Positions 11,001-22,291 of a stretch of DNA of 64,000 nucleotides are shown piece by piece. The position numbers and the translations under genes were made by a program. Under the pieces are notes generated by a model. That model ran no database searches. It was not told the origin of the DNA and saw only the letters and a list, made by a program, of their open reading frames with translations. Each line of letters starts with the position of its first letter. The first letter of the stretch is position 1. Source of the DNA: Cordia subcordata (taxonomy: Eukaryota; Streptophyta; Magnoliopsida; Boraginales; Cordiaceae); contig JAPTOF010000016.1 of the NCBI GenBank assembly GCA_028554755.1, positions 3,943,001 through 4,007,000 of the forward strand, given 5' to 3'.

Positions 11001-13178
11001 ATGGCGAATACATCAACGGCTACAACAAACAGAAGCACAGAAGGGTCCGCCAAATCGACGGTGGCAGATCAAATGACTCAGGCTATACAGTCAACCTCCA
11101 ATCTTCTCCACCTCATGCTTCAGTCTTCACCTTCTCAGGCATAAACACTTTTTTTTTTTTCACCTTTCTAATTATTTGAAATGTTTTGATGTTAAAGATT
11201 ATTTGGTAACTATTTTATCAATATTTCTTGTTTGGCATTTTTAACGTAAATTTTATATGAATCGTCTTAAATTTATAAATGGCTCAAAACTTTTACAAAT
11301 TACTCTCTATTAATTGACTCGAAAATTCTGGCTTAGCTGACGCAATATGGCGCATAGTGAGAGTTTCGTGCTCTGGCTAAATTCTCGGCACCACAAGGAT
11401 TTGTTTCATTCGAGGCTAAATTAAATCATGAGGACTTGAAGATTTGTGAAATGGGATTTTCCTGGCTGCTGCCTTTTTCCCAAAAAGAAAATACACACAC
11501 ACACATATAGATATATGTGTGTGTGTGTATACACATATATATTTTTAAACAAATAATGATCTCTGAAACATGGGTGTTGCTTGGATGTTTGGATTTTAAA
11601 ATCTTTTGATCCTTTTAGTCCCGGAGTTTAACACAATAAAAGTTTGGGCTCGTTTGGATTGGCCTTTCTTAAATGCATGTTCTTTAACAAATAACAACTT
11701 GTAAAGAAATGCTTTTTTGAGAAGCTGAAATTCTGGCTTCTAAAATTAGCTTTATTTGAGATTTTTCAAGAGTTTCTGAAAGTTAAGCCAAATAATTATT
11801 ACAAAAGAATATAGAGGTGTTTTTTCTTGAAAAAAGCCAATCCAAATAGGTCCTTTTTGCATTTGTATTTTTGTTTCTTGTTAGCATGGAGAATTTGATG
11901 ATGGATTTGATTGATATTTATGATGAATAGTATATATCATATCCGTTCTAGCTTTTCTAGATATGACATAGCAGTAGGATGAGGATGACCAAGATGCGTA
12001 TGTGCAGTTGAAGTGAACTAAAAAGCTGTGCAAATGGTAGCAGAAGAGAGAAAATTATGTATTTGGTTGCTGACAAAATTATGCAACCATGAAACTTTTA
12101 GACGAGCTAATTGATAGACCCCTTTCCCAAATTATGGATCATTTATTCGATCTAGTGTTTTCTGACATAATTGTTATTTAGAAATGAAGAATATGTTCTA
12201 GGTTTTGTTTTGTCATCCCTCATAGAAGGAAGACTCTAAACTTGCTTTTATCGTACTATTGTGAAGTGAAGTGTTGATTTCCAACTGGTATGGTGAAATT
12301 GGTTTCAGTTCACTTCCGGAAATGACATTATTAACTTCCATTTGGAATGCGTACACAAACATGCATGACTTTGTATACAAATTTGATTGCAGGAAAAATT
12401 TTCACTTCCTGAAATGCTGATATTAACTTCGATTTGGGATGCATGCACAAACATGCATGACTTTATTTTGAATGTCATTGTGGGAAGAACTTGTCTATGA
12501 TGCTCATTGTCTTCCTACTTTCTAGAGTTCCCCTCGTAGTATCATAATTCATACCATGTAAATTCACATGTATACTTGGAGTATTTTTTGTAGCCTTTCT
12601 TGCTCTTCAGTTCTGCTAATAGATTCCAAGCATCAGTTGAGATAAACAAGTTGCAGAAGTACTTTGAATGGTGATGAGCGATCAATAGTTTCAGTTATCT
12701 GCATTCATCATAACTATGATCCTATTGCAATGTCAATTGTTTGTTCCTATTTGAAAGTGTCTTCTCGGTGCAAATTATTTGTTATTAAGCAGTTGAAGTT
12801 TAAGCAGTCTAGAATGGGTAGAACCTATTTGCATTCTCGCTAAGCCCTGTTAATTTTTGTAGGCTGAACTGAGGAAACTCCCAAGAAGCCTTTTGGCCAA
12901 GACCTCAATGATCAAGAACACAGAGATGGTATTTATATTCTTCCATAACCTCATGTTGTAATTATCTTTGAACAGAGTTTTTGTCTTAATCCTATTCTTT
13001 TGATGTATGTGATGCAGACTTTGGAGCAGATGCCCCAGGTGATTTCGTCATTGGATGCACATATAGATAATGGGTTACAAAGGTTATTGACCTTCTCCTC
13101 CTTATAATCTTATGTTGTATCACATGCTTAATGTGTTTGTCCAAGTATTGGTTTTGTTTCTTCTTCCTTGTTTTACTG

Positions 13179-13233
<55 letters not shown>

Positions 13234-14435
13234 GTCTATCTATTCTGTCTCTCTCTCTTTGTGCAAGTATACGAGGGAGAGAATATCTTAAACTTTCTTA
13301 ATTTCTAATTTCCTAGTTGAGCCCATCCGTTTGGTTTCTTTGATATGTCATACCATCATGAAAGATCATGTGACATTTGAAAGAAATATCAGTTTGAGGA
13401 TCAGCTAAGGCACTGGTACATCACAGAAACTAGTCTTATCCAATCAATTTCAAACATAGTCTAGGTTCAGGTTTTGGTCTCTCTGTGGAAACCTCGTGGA
13501 GGATTATGCTGCTTATCCTATTTTGCTGCTTTCTCTAAACGAACTTATGAAAAGTTTGAAGAGAAGGCATATGTTTAATTTTATAAGTAACCGAGCTCTC
13601 ATACACCAAACCTGCCAATTGAAATTGTAGCAATGCAAGTAACAATTCTACAGCTTCAATTCCTGTCAACTGAGATTTTGTTAGAATGGATAGAAATGTC
13701 TGCTTCCAGGAAAAAATCTTATCTTCTAATACTGTCGCCTCTCAGAGCCTCTCCCATCTCCCCACACCCACACTGGAAAGGAAATGAAAAACTCCATTTA
13801 CTCTTTTCACCTTCCGTCTATTTATGCCTAACCTGTAATGATGCAGTGTGCCTCATTTGAAAACGGCGATGCAGTTACTTTCAAACATTGAAAGCAGCCA
13901 GCTGAAGCCTTTAAAAGCTCGACTCTCCCCACAGGTAGTTGAAATTGTTTGGCTATCCATTCCTCAAAACTAATGCCTGCATATGTTTACTCTATGGACA
14001 TTGTTCCATCTGTCAGTCATTTTTTTCTTTTGTTGGAGGGAGGTAGGTAGGTTGTGAAGGCCAGAAGTTTGGAAGCTGGGTGCTGAATAAGAATTTCTGA
14101 AAATTGTGTCATACTAACCATGAGGATTAAATAAAATTTCTTGGTCTTAGGGGTTCTGAAATTCAGCGAACTTGGGAAAAAAAAAAAAAAGGTGAGAAGG
14201 GATATCATTATAAATGTTGCTCTCCCCAGTCCCAGGGTTGCTTCCTCCTGGTTGGCGGTAGGTGATGCAGGATTAGTTTCACAATTGCACCAGTGATGAC
14301 TTGTCCTATTGTATCTGAGTATATTTGACGCTCTTTTCGACCCTTAAAAATGTCATTTTTGTTTCACAGGAACCCGCCACACCTGTAGAAAAAACTTCTG
14401 AGACTGGCCAAGACTCCTCGAGACAAACTTGGTGA
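11001..14435 (+). CDS. TOM2B: TOM2B-like protein (tobamovirus multiplication 2B), 140 residues, five exons
   Basis: Exons: 11001-11138, 12863-12928, 13018-13082, 13847-13934 and 14370-14435, ending at TGA. Joined, they give one frame of 140 residues, close to the ~122 residues I recall for Arabidopsis TOM2B, a small plant protein linked with TOM2A and with tobamovirus RNA replication. Recognition rests on the blocks ADQMTQAIQSTSNLLHLM, LPRSLLAKTSMIKNT, MPQVISSLDAHID and a helical segment TAMQLLSNIESSQLKPL. The N-terminus is Ser/Thr-rich; there is no signal peptide or membrane span. Intron 1 has a GC donor (CAG then GCATAA), as no in-frame GT exists before the stop three bases on; introns 2-4 are GT-AG. 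The biochemical role is not known. The presence of PRS2 as next gene and TOM2A further on supports the name. Confidence 0.82.
11494..11541. repeat. CA/TG and TA dinucleotide repeats in TOM2B intron 1
   Basis: An ACACAC tract is followed by TATGTGTGTGTGTGTATACA, so the two tracts are complementary and could pair as a hairpin. Confidence 0.75.
11646..11853. repeat. MITE-like family 1, copy C (TOM2B intron 1)
   Basis: The left end GGGCTCGTTTGGATTGGCCT and the right end AAGCCAATCCAAATAGGTCC are inverted complements. The interior has 'agaagctgaaattctggctt', as in copies A and B. Confidence 0.78.
12310..12464. repeat. Tandem duplication in TOM2B intron 1
   Basis: Two copies of a ~62-base segment, beginning CACTTCCGGAAATGACATTA at about 12310 and CACTTCCTGAAATGCTGATA at about 12402, both end in ACAAACATGCATGACTTT. 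The period is about 92 bases. Confidence 0.75.
13186..13258. repeat. (CT)n microsatellite in TOM2B intron 3
   Basis: A long CT run from about 13186 passes into imperfect CTAT/CTGT and CTCT units. Confidence 0.9.
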
Positions 14436-14949
14436 AGAGCTAGGCGGCAAGTTGAGACTGTTAAGATTGAGGAACAGCAATGATCAACTAATGCTTGGTT
14501 TCTTCATGATTCGTAAGGATGCATCTGATCCCAGTTTGTTCCATTATGAAGTCTGATTGCTTCCTAGTTCCTTAACGCGAATTTGGTATGTTTTGCACAT
14601 TCCCTGCCTCAACAACTGACAACGGGTTGGCATAATTTGCAATTAGACTGCAGAAGCTTCATCAACCTCTGTTTTACAATCTCGGATAGCATGAGACGTA
14701 GTATTTCTTGAATAAACTGTACTTTGGTAATTGAATTTGTTGTCATTAGAATTTTGATTGTTCTTGGACTATGGTAGATGTTAGACGACATCAATCTTGA
14801 TGCATGCAAATGAAATAATGTACACGGAAGCGATCTTGATAATGTAATGTTCAAATTTAGCTCTCTAAAGTGGCTTCTTTGGTCAACTGCGGTCCATTTT
14901 CTCAGGATTCATGAACGTTGGCCTTCGAGCTATTGACTTCATCTCTGTC

Positions 14950-15535
14950 CAATGATGTGATACACGCCAAGAACGTGATACATGCTCGGAAGATTGGATT
15001 GTGTTGTATCCACCTTTGATTTTTTGTGACTGATTGGTAGAGCCTGGTCACCGGAAGACTAATAGAGTTCAACCATCGACAAGTAAACTCTGGCTACAAA
15101 ACCTTGTCCCAAGGATGTACCAAGAAATGAACCTTCAATAGTATGGAAGGAGACTTGAATTTGGGTGTAATCCAAGGACCTTCTTAGCTTAGACCGAGTC
15201 ACGCTAAGAGTGTGTATCTACCCTTGTTTGTGGTCGTATTCTTGCATTTTTAACATGATACACAATCAGCAAATTGGACTGTGTTGTATCCGCCCTTGGT
15301 CTTCTATGACAAAAAGAACGTGACTAGTAGAGTCTAATCATTAAAAGATTAATAAAATTTGACTATCAATTGGTAAACTACTAAACTTAAACCAACTCAT
15401 ACTCTTAAGAGCGTGTGTCCGCCCTTATTCGTGGCCGTATTGTTACATCTTTTGTTTGAATTCTTGCATCTTTTGTTTGATGAGAGGCTACATGTCAAAA
15501 ACATGATACACGCCTAGGAGACTGGGCCTTAGTAG
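14950..15535. repeat. Degenerate tandem repeat, about 2.2 units of ~280 bp
   Basis: The words GGATTGTGTTGTATCCACC (about 14996) and GGACTGTGTTGTATCCGCC (about 15276) recur about 280 bases apart, each followed by related text: 'gtagagcctggtcaccggaa' versus 'gtagagtctaatcattaaaa', then 'taaactctggct' versus 'taaactactaaa', then 'gtgtgtatctacccttg' versus 'gtgtgtccgcccttatt'. A third start (ATGATACACGCC near 15503) is soon lost. No coding frame. Confidence 0.65.
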
Positions 15536-17087
15536 GACATGTTAGCAATCAATCGAATAATGTGGCTTGATACATTGTCTCTACATTGGTCCTTTTAATA
15601 GTACAAGTTACGTTTGTTCCTTTGTTCTATGTTCATCAATTGAGCTTCCTGGTCAATAAGATTAATTCTTGGAGTAATTCTCACGCCAATGATTCCGAAC
15701 AGAATCTAGCCAAAAATGTTCCCCACTTGTTGAAAACTCAGAAGATAACAAGTTAGAGAAACTTTCTTGTGATCTGGAAAAGTAATTTGTAAAACAGATA
15801 CATTGATATTAAGGTGAGGGTGTCAACAACGAATGACAAATTTGAGCTGATATTTTAGGTGCGTGGGTAAAAGTAAGCGAGCAATGGGTCATACAGTTGG
15901 ACTTAAATAGATCGAGAATCCCTGCTGTCGGTGGTGATCATAGACTTTTCTAGGACGTTTGTACATCCCACTTAGAAAAGAGCCTATCAAATACTCTTTT
16001 CTAGGACATTTGTCTATCATATTTGGAAAGAACGCAACAATAGACTCCTAGCCCAAAAAAAAACAAGTTTTTTTTTTTTATATTTATTTATCAAAAAATA
16101 AATTTGTATTTGTATTTTGCCTTACCTAACCCAAAAGAAAAACAAAATAATAATAATAATAAAATTTGTATCATTATATTATTTGAACTTTTTTCATTAA
16201 AAAAATTGTTAATGTTAATTAGCAATCTAAAATTTCAAATATTGTCAATTATTTAGTTCATTTTTTAATGATTCTCTATAGTAATGTTATCTAACTCTTT
16301 GCGAAAAAATTAATTAGTAATATTTAAGTTGACATTTTTATTAATTACTTTTTTTATAATAATATATTTACTAGTAAAAAGATATAGTCCATAACTTAAA
16401 TATTATTTTTTTTTTATGATTTTTATGGCAGATAAGAGAAGATGTCAAGGGATATGTATAGATATAAATATTTAATTTTTGGCGTCAATTAATGATAAAT
16501 GATTGTTTCTATATGTACTCAAATGGTGTTTTGAGATTAAGAAATATTTTTTCATTTGCTTAGTACATCATGCATATTTTATAATCTAACAAGGCCGTTT
16601 GAATTTTTGAGAAGAAAATTCTTTTAATATGTTACTCCATACGCTAAGTCCTGACTCTGCCACTGATAGACTCTACGGGAAATTGTTCTCACGAACGAAA
16701 CCATTTTCAACAATATTGCTTTTGAGGTTAAAAGTAAAGTATACATGACTAGGAAAATTAGAAATCATTACTTAATGCCACACTTTTTTGTGCATGGAAC
16801 ATATATGAGAGCAAATTTTACTAGACATTATCAGTTGGTGGAGGCTTGTTGGAAATATCTTTGGTATCTTTATTTTAATGAAATCACTTTTGGTTGTTCA
16901 ATTAGCAAAAAACAATCAAGAATCTCAAGTTGATATCATACGAAGAATCTCTCAAATTGTAGACATGAGAGTATGGACATCGTACATAGTAAGAAAAGAT
17001 CAAGAAGCATCCAAGAAGAATTAGATAGGAACACTCAAATTACATCTATTTTACTTAATTATTTATATGGTTCTTTAACAAAATTAA

Positions 17088-17311
17088 GGGCCTGTGTGGA
17101 TTTTTTTTTATATTTTAAGGAAAAATTTTTTTTTCTCTGAAAAATACTTTCTATTTTGTAATAATTATTTAAGCTTGATTTAAAAAAAAACTAAAACTTT
17201 ATAAAAAGTTCAAATTCAACTTTTTTCAATAAAAATTTTTAACTTCTCAAAAAAAAATTTTCAAAAATTATTTTAAAAAGTATTTTAAAAAAAGTAATCG
17301 AAACGAGCCTC
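17088..17311. repeat. MITE-like family 1, copy D
   Basis: The left end GGGCCTGTGTGGATTTTTTT mirrors the right end AAAGTAATCGAAACGAGCCT. The interior has paired A- and T-runs around 'ttaagcttgattt'. Confidence 0.6.
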
Positions 17312-18018
17312 AAATAAAGTTGAATATCTATATAACAAATTTTACTTGTTATAATAAAATTAGATTTGATTTACTTTTGTTCATGTCACAATTAATTAGC
17401 TTCGTACGCTGGGGAACCAACGTTACGTGACCATCCTCAAAGACGAAGAGCCGCACAACAAAAAAGATGAATGTTCTTTTTTTTTTTCAAAAGGGTTAAC
17501 CAAAGGAGAACCCCTTTCCCACCTGGTCAGAGGCCCCTTAACCAGGCGGGAGGTAAATCGAGGGATGTGCGTGAGTGGCAGCTCGACCAGGGAGAGGACC
17601 AACGGGCGTGGAAATCCAAAGAATATCGCAATATTTCAATGAAAGATCGCGCTGAATAGGTCCACATTTTTAGTTTTCCACTGTGGAAAAAGCACCCACT
17701 TAAACTCAATTCCGGAATCTCATACACCTCCAAAAAAAGTCCCTACCAAATTCTACGTTCATATTTTTTTTGTTTTCTTTTCTTCCTTCCCTTACTTTTG
17801 ACTTACTGTTAAGGTTGGAATATTTTGGTTTATCTGTTTCAAATTATTTAAATTCGTGATAATAACAATTGTGACTTAAATTTTGATATGAGTACATCTT
17901 ATTCGACCAGATGTTTCACGTCATTTAAACAGAAGAATGCACCGACTTAATCGGGTTTCGAGGTGTCATTATTCTGACCTCCTAATGTTATAGTCGGATC
18001 TAGGTCCTAGAGAATTTA

Positions 18019-18685
18019 GGGTGCGTTTGGTTTGCCTGTTTTCTGTTTTCATTTTTATGGAAAATGAAAATTAGGATAGAAAATTTATTTGGTTAACTAT
18101 TTTTGTTTTCATTTTCAGAAAACAGAAAACAGTTTTTAAGAAAATAGAAAACATCAAAAAAGTGTTTTATCAGAAAATAAGGTGGTAATTTTGTAAATAA
18201 CTCTAAATGATTTAGAAAACAAGATGGCAGTTTTGTAAATAATTCTAAAAATTTAGAAAGTAAGGTGGCAATTTTGTAAATAATTCTAAAAGATTTAGAA
18301 CATAAGGTGGCAATTTTGTAAGTTTTGTAAATAATTCTAAAAATTTAGAAAGCAAGGTGGCAATTTTGTAAATAACTCTAAAAGATTTAGAAAATAAGAT
18401 GGCAATTTTGTAAATATATCCAAAAAAATTAGAAAACAAGGTGGCAATTTTATAAATATATCCAAAAAATTTAGAAAATAAGGTGGCAATTTTGTAAATA
18501 TCTCTAAAAAAATTAAAAATAAGGTGGTAATTTTGTAAATAAACATCAAAAAACAAAATATTTTTAGTAACCAAACACATTCTCTATATTTTAGAAAACA
18601 AAAAATGAAAATTGCTTTTAGAAAATGAAAATAGAAAATAAAAACTAGAAAATGAAAACAGAAAACAAGCAAACCAAACACAACC
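18019..18685. repeat. MITE with internal ~42 bp tandem array, copy 1
   Basis: The left end GGGTGCGTTTGGTTTGCCTG with 'ttttctgttttcattttta' is matched by the inverted right end (CAAGCAAACCAAACACAACC), giving terminal inverted repeats of at least 35 bases. Between them about eight or nine units of 41-42 bases run in tandem, each around GGTGGCAATTTTGTAAATA followed by 'ctctaaaagatttagaaaa'. Because the unit is near 14 codons, long but meaningless open frames appear on the minus strand. Confidence 0.85.
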
Positions 18686-18817
18686 GTAACTTTTGCCATA
18701 TACACTATTCCAATTCTAACAAAGATTCCTATTTGAGTTCAGATAACGAGCTATCTTGATAAATAATTCTAGTTTTATTCTAACTTTATTATGGTCAAGG
18801 TCTATATAAACAATAAG

Positions 18818-19808
18818 AGGCCTTTTGGTATGTTAGAATTGCTTAGAAAGAAATGGTCTTTCCAACTTCTGATTCCCATTATTTAGTTTGGTATATTAAA
18901 TTAAAATTAGAATTCTTGTAGAATAAGTTTTTAGGAAAAAGTTGAAAAACTCATTAGTAACTCAACCAAAAGAATGGCTTTTTCGGCTCAACCTAAGGAA
19001 TGGGTTTTCTAACTTCAAGTGAAAATAATAAAAATTATAGTGAAAGTCATAAAAAAGAATTTATCCTACACTTATTTTCTCAAAATTTTTATAAAAATTA
19101 AAAAAGTAAAAAATTTACAAATTAAGAAATTAAAAAAAATCAAAATTCAAAAATAAAAAAGATTAATAAATTAAAAATTAAAGAAAATACATATTCTACT
19201 TTCATTTTTTACTTTTTTCTTTCTATAAGACACTTCTTATAAGCTAGTTAACATTTTTATTTGAATTAGTAAATATTCTTATAAGCTACTTAATATTTTT
19301 ATCTGAATTAGTAAATATCACAAAATATGGTGTTAAATCTAAAACCAATAAATTAAGTTATCTCACGTATTTTTATTGATCAAAAGACTAGCAATATTAT
19401 TTGCATTTATGTTGATATTGTAAAAATTATTGATCAAGTTTCTTTTGAATATTTAACTTTTTCTCTTTTTGAATTATTTGGCAATATGTTAATATTGTTT
19501 TAACGGACAATGACTTTTTATTTTTAAAATATTTATAAATCTAGGATATAATACTAGGTATATCCTTTTTAAATTTGCACAAAAAAAATTTAATTGCTAT
19601 ATATAAATTTAAACATAAATCAAATTAAAGAACAAGAGTATTCCTATTGATTACTATTCTATTCTAACTTTTGAAAATGGTTTTACCAAGTATATGAAAT
19701 GAAACAAACATTCCATTCTGACTTTTATTTATATCTATAATCAAATACAAGAAAAAGAATAAGTATTCTGTGGTATTCTACTTTGAATTCTGTTCTACGA
19801 AACGCACC
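18818..19808. repeat. Candidate ~1 kb inverted-repeat element
   Basis: The left end AGGCCTTTTGGTATGTTAGAATT-like text has a weak inverted counterpart at the right end (GGTGCGTTTCGTAGAACAG on the minus strand). The interior is very AT-rich and non-coding. End similarity is imperfect, so the boundaries are tentative. Confidence 0.35.
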
Positions 19809-21639
19809 GTAAGAGTTAAAGGTTTTAGGTATGCATTCACCTATTATTGCTTTGTTTTCTAACTTGGCCCAAATCTTTCTTTACTCAACCGACTTTAGCG
19901 TCGGAGTCTTTTTTACTAACATTTATTTTGTTTTTGTTGTTTGTCTCTTTTTTGTATATCTGCAAAGCTTGAACTTTAGCGATTTCCGTCCTAAGTTAGT
20001 GACTGGAAATTTTAACAATGTCAAATTCATTATAAATTTAATATGATTCTCGAATACTAAGATGAGGTATCTGTCCCGAATCCAAGAGTCACGCATATGG
20101 TACACAACAATTGCTTAATTTATCACGAACAACAAAGTTGCTCTAAATATCTCAAATATAATTATTTCGAGATCTCAATATAAAATTTAAAAGACAAGTA
20201 CTTTCATCCAAATTAGGGGAAAGCTCCAAAAATGTTGAGCTAATTAATATACAAACTAGGACGATTAAAGTTAGGTTATTCTAAATATTCACTCGATCAA
20301 AACAAGAACTCAAGCTTTTATTTTTATTTTTAATTTTATTTTTTTGAAAAATCTTATCCCACCTCACCTCTGTAGTGTAAAATGTAGATTGATGTTAAAT
20401 AAAAATTAAAAAATGTGATGTGATGTGATGTTTTCCTAGGAAAAAAAATGCTTATGCAATGAAGCATATAGAATGCTAAAAAATCGTGAGTTTGTGACCC
20501 TCATCACACTAACTCCAAATAATTACACGTAATGCACATTAATTTCTTCAATTTTAATTGTTTTTATTTTTGGTCTCTCCCAACATTCATTTTCTTACAT
20601 GTAGATTGATTAAATCTCCTTTTATACCTTGATATTTTAACAACGAATACAAACAAATCATTAATACCTAATTATGAAGTCATTTAGATCGAATTTTTTA
20701 AAAAAATTTTTTATTTAATTCTGAAAAAGTTTTTTTTTTGATGAGTTTAAATTTCTGATTTTAGAGAAAAATTTCAGATTGAGCTTCTTTGTAAACTTTT
20801 TTTTTTCTTTTTGAATACCAATTCAGATATTTGTTACCAAAAAAGAGTTACTTTTTAATTAAAAAAAGAAATCCATTTATTGTACAAGAGTCTATATATC
20901 TATTGTAATATCATATGTCCTGATTTTATGATTCATTCTTTTAGAAAATGAATTGAATTTCAATAAATGCATTATTCCTCTTCCATTTTTTCCCCCATGT
21001 CTGGCCCTTCTTTCTAAATTTGACTCTTGTATTAGATCTCTCATAAAAAAACTTGAGCAGTATTCAAAGAATTCAACTTTACAAAATAAATTTATATTTC
21101 ATAATTTTGTAAAAATTAACTACAAAGGATAAAATAAAAATATTAAAAGTGCACATTTGATTTGTGCGTTACACGACTATATTTTAGCAGTTATTAGTGT
21201 TTGCTACCTTGCAAATTTGCACAAAAAATTCTCCTTACCCCTAACCATGTATATACTTTTGTCGAACATATTTTATTCAATCAATTAACTAAATATTTAT
21301 AGCTAATATTACAATTATAAGTTTCCCTGAAACTACATATATATTTTTATCAAAAAAATCTTATTTAATCAATTAACTAAATAACTATCCGTAAATAATT
21401 AAATATGATATTTATTAGTTACTTGAATAGTTACTAGTTACTGAGAAAAATACTTTTTTATGAAAATTTACATTTTTCTAGAATAAATATTTAAACTAAA
21501 TTTTAACAAAAGTTAAAATTAAAAAATATTTTTAAATAGTCAAAATTTTAATTTTTTAAAAATATATTTAAAATAAATTTTATAAAAAATATTTTAAAAA
21601 AAAGTTAATTCAAACTAATCCAATTGCAACAAAAAGAAA

Positions 21640-22041
21640 AAAAAAAAAACGGTGGTCCAAAGGGCAGAGAGGACCAACGGCGCCGTGTTTTAGCGGTGAG
21701 ACCTGAGAGTTGGCTTTTTTCCCTGCAACTTGTCGACCGCACGTAACGAAATCCTAAATTAACGCTTCATTTTATTTATATTTATTTATTTATTTATATT
21801 TATAAGGGAAACGCCACAACACACACACAACACGCACACCACCGCATCACTCCAACTAAGTAGGCGCCATACACACACACATATATAGGAGAACCCCCCC
21901 ACACACACAACACACATTTCTCCTCCATCTTCATCGAAACCCTAACTTAATCCACTTCATATATACATAAACATATATATTTATACACACACATATTATA
22001 AGTATATCATATTTTATTTATATATATTTATAGTGTATAGA
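21640..22041 (+). promoter_or_regulatory. PRS2 upstream region and 5'UTR
   Basis: A relatively GC-rich patch (about 21650-21745, with ACCAACGGCGCCGTG) is followed by CA-rich tracts and by AAACCCTAA at 21937-21945. The last is the telo-box found in promoters or 5' leaders of many plant genes of growing cells. The ~100 bases before the ATG are TA- and CA-rich and probably transcribed leader. No single TATA box can be singled out because of the TA tracts. Confidence 0.45.
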
Positions 22042-22260
22042 ATGGCTTCGTTGGTGGTGCCATCGCCGTCATCCTCGTCATCGGCGACGTCATCGTCGAG
22101 CTCGCTGTCGTCATCGTCGTCATCTCTCTTCTCTCAGTGCTCTCTCAAACAGAGGAGTTTTGCTCCGAAGCCGAGCTGTGCTCCCAACGGCGTCGTATGG
22201 TCTTCTCTTTCTCTTTCAAAAGCTCGCTCTTTTTCAAAGTATGCCACACGCGCGCGCGCG

Positions 22261-22291
<31 letters not shown>

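Larger units (their letters stand above)
14436..22041. other. Repeat-rich intergenic region between TOM2B and PRS2
   Basis: No gene supported in 7.6 kb. It contains a degenerate tandem array (about 14950-15535), family-1 copy D (17088-17311), a slightly GC-richer island near 17400-17650, a 42-bp-repeat MITE (18019-18685), and a ~1 kb candidate inverted-repeat element (18818-19808). The rest is AT-rich (15900-17080, 19810-21640). The last ~400 bases should contain the PRS2 promoter and 5'UTR. Confidence 0.6.

Noticed and set aside
18245..18705. Two overlapping minus-strand ORFs of 111 and 122 residues with repeated KLPPYFLNF-like text
   Set aside because: They come from the ~42 bp tandem array in a MITE; the unit is about 14 codons so stops are avoided in step. 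The same effect occurs at 27644-28092.
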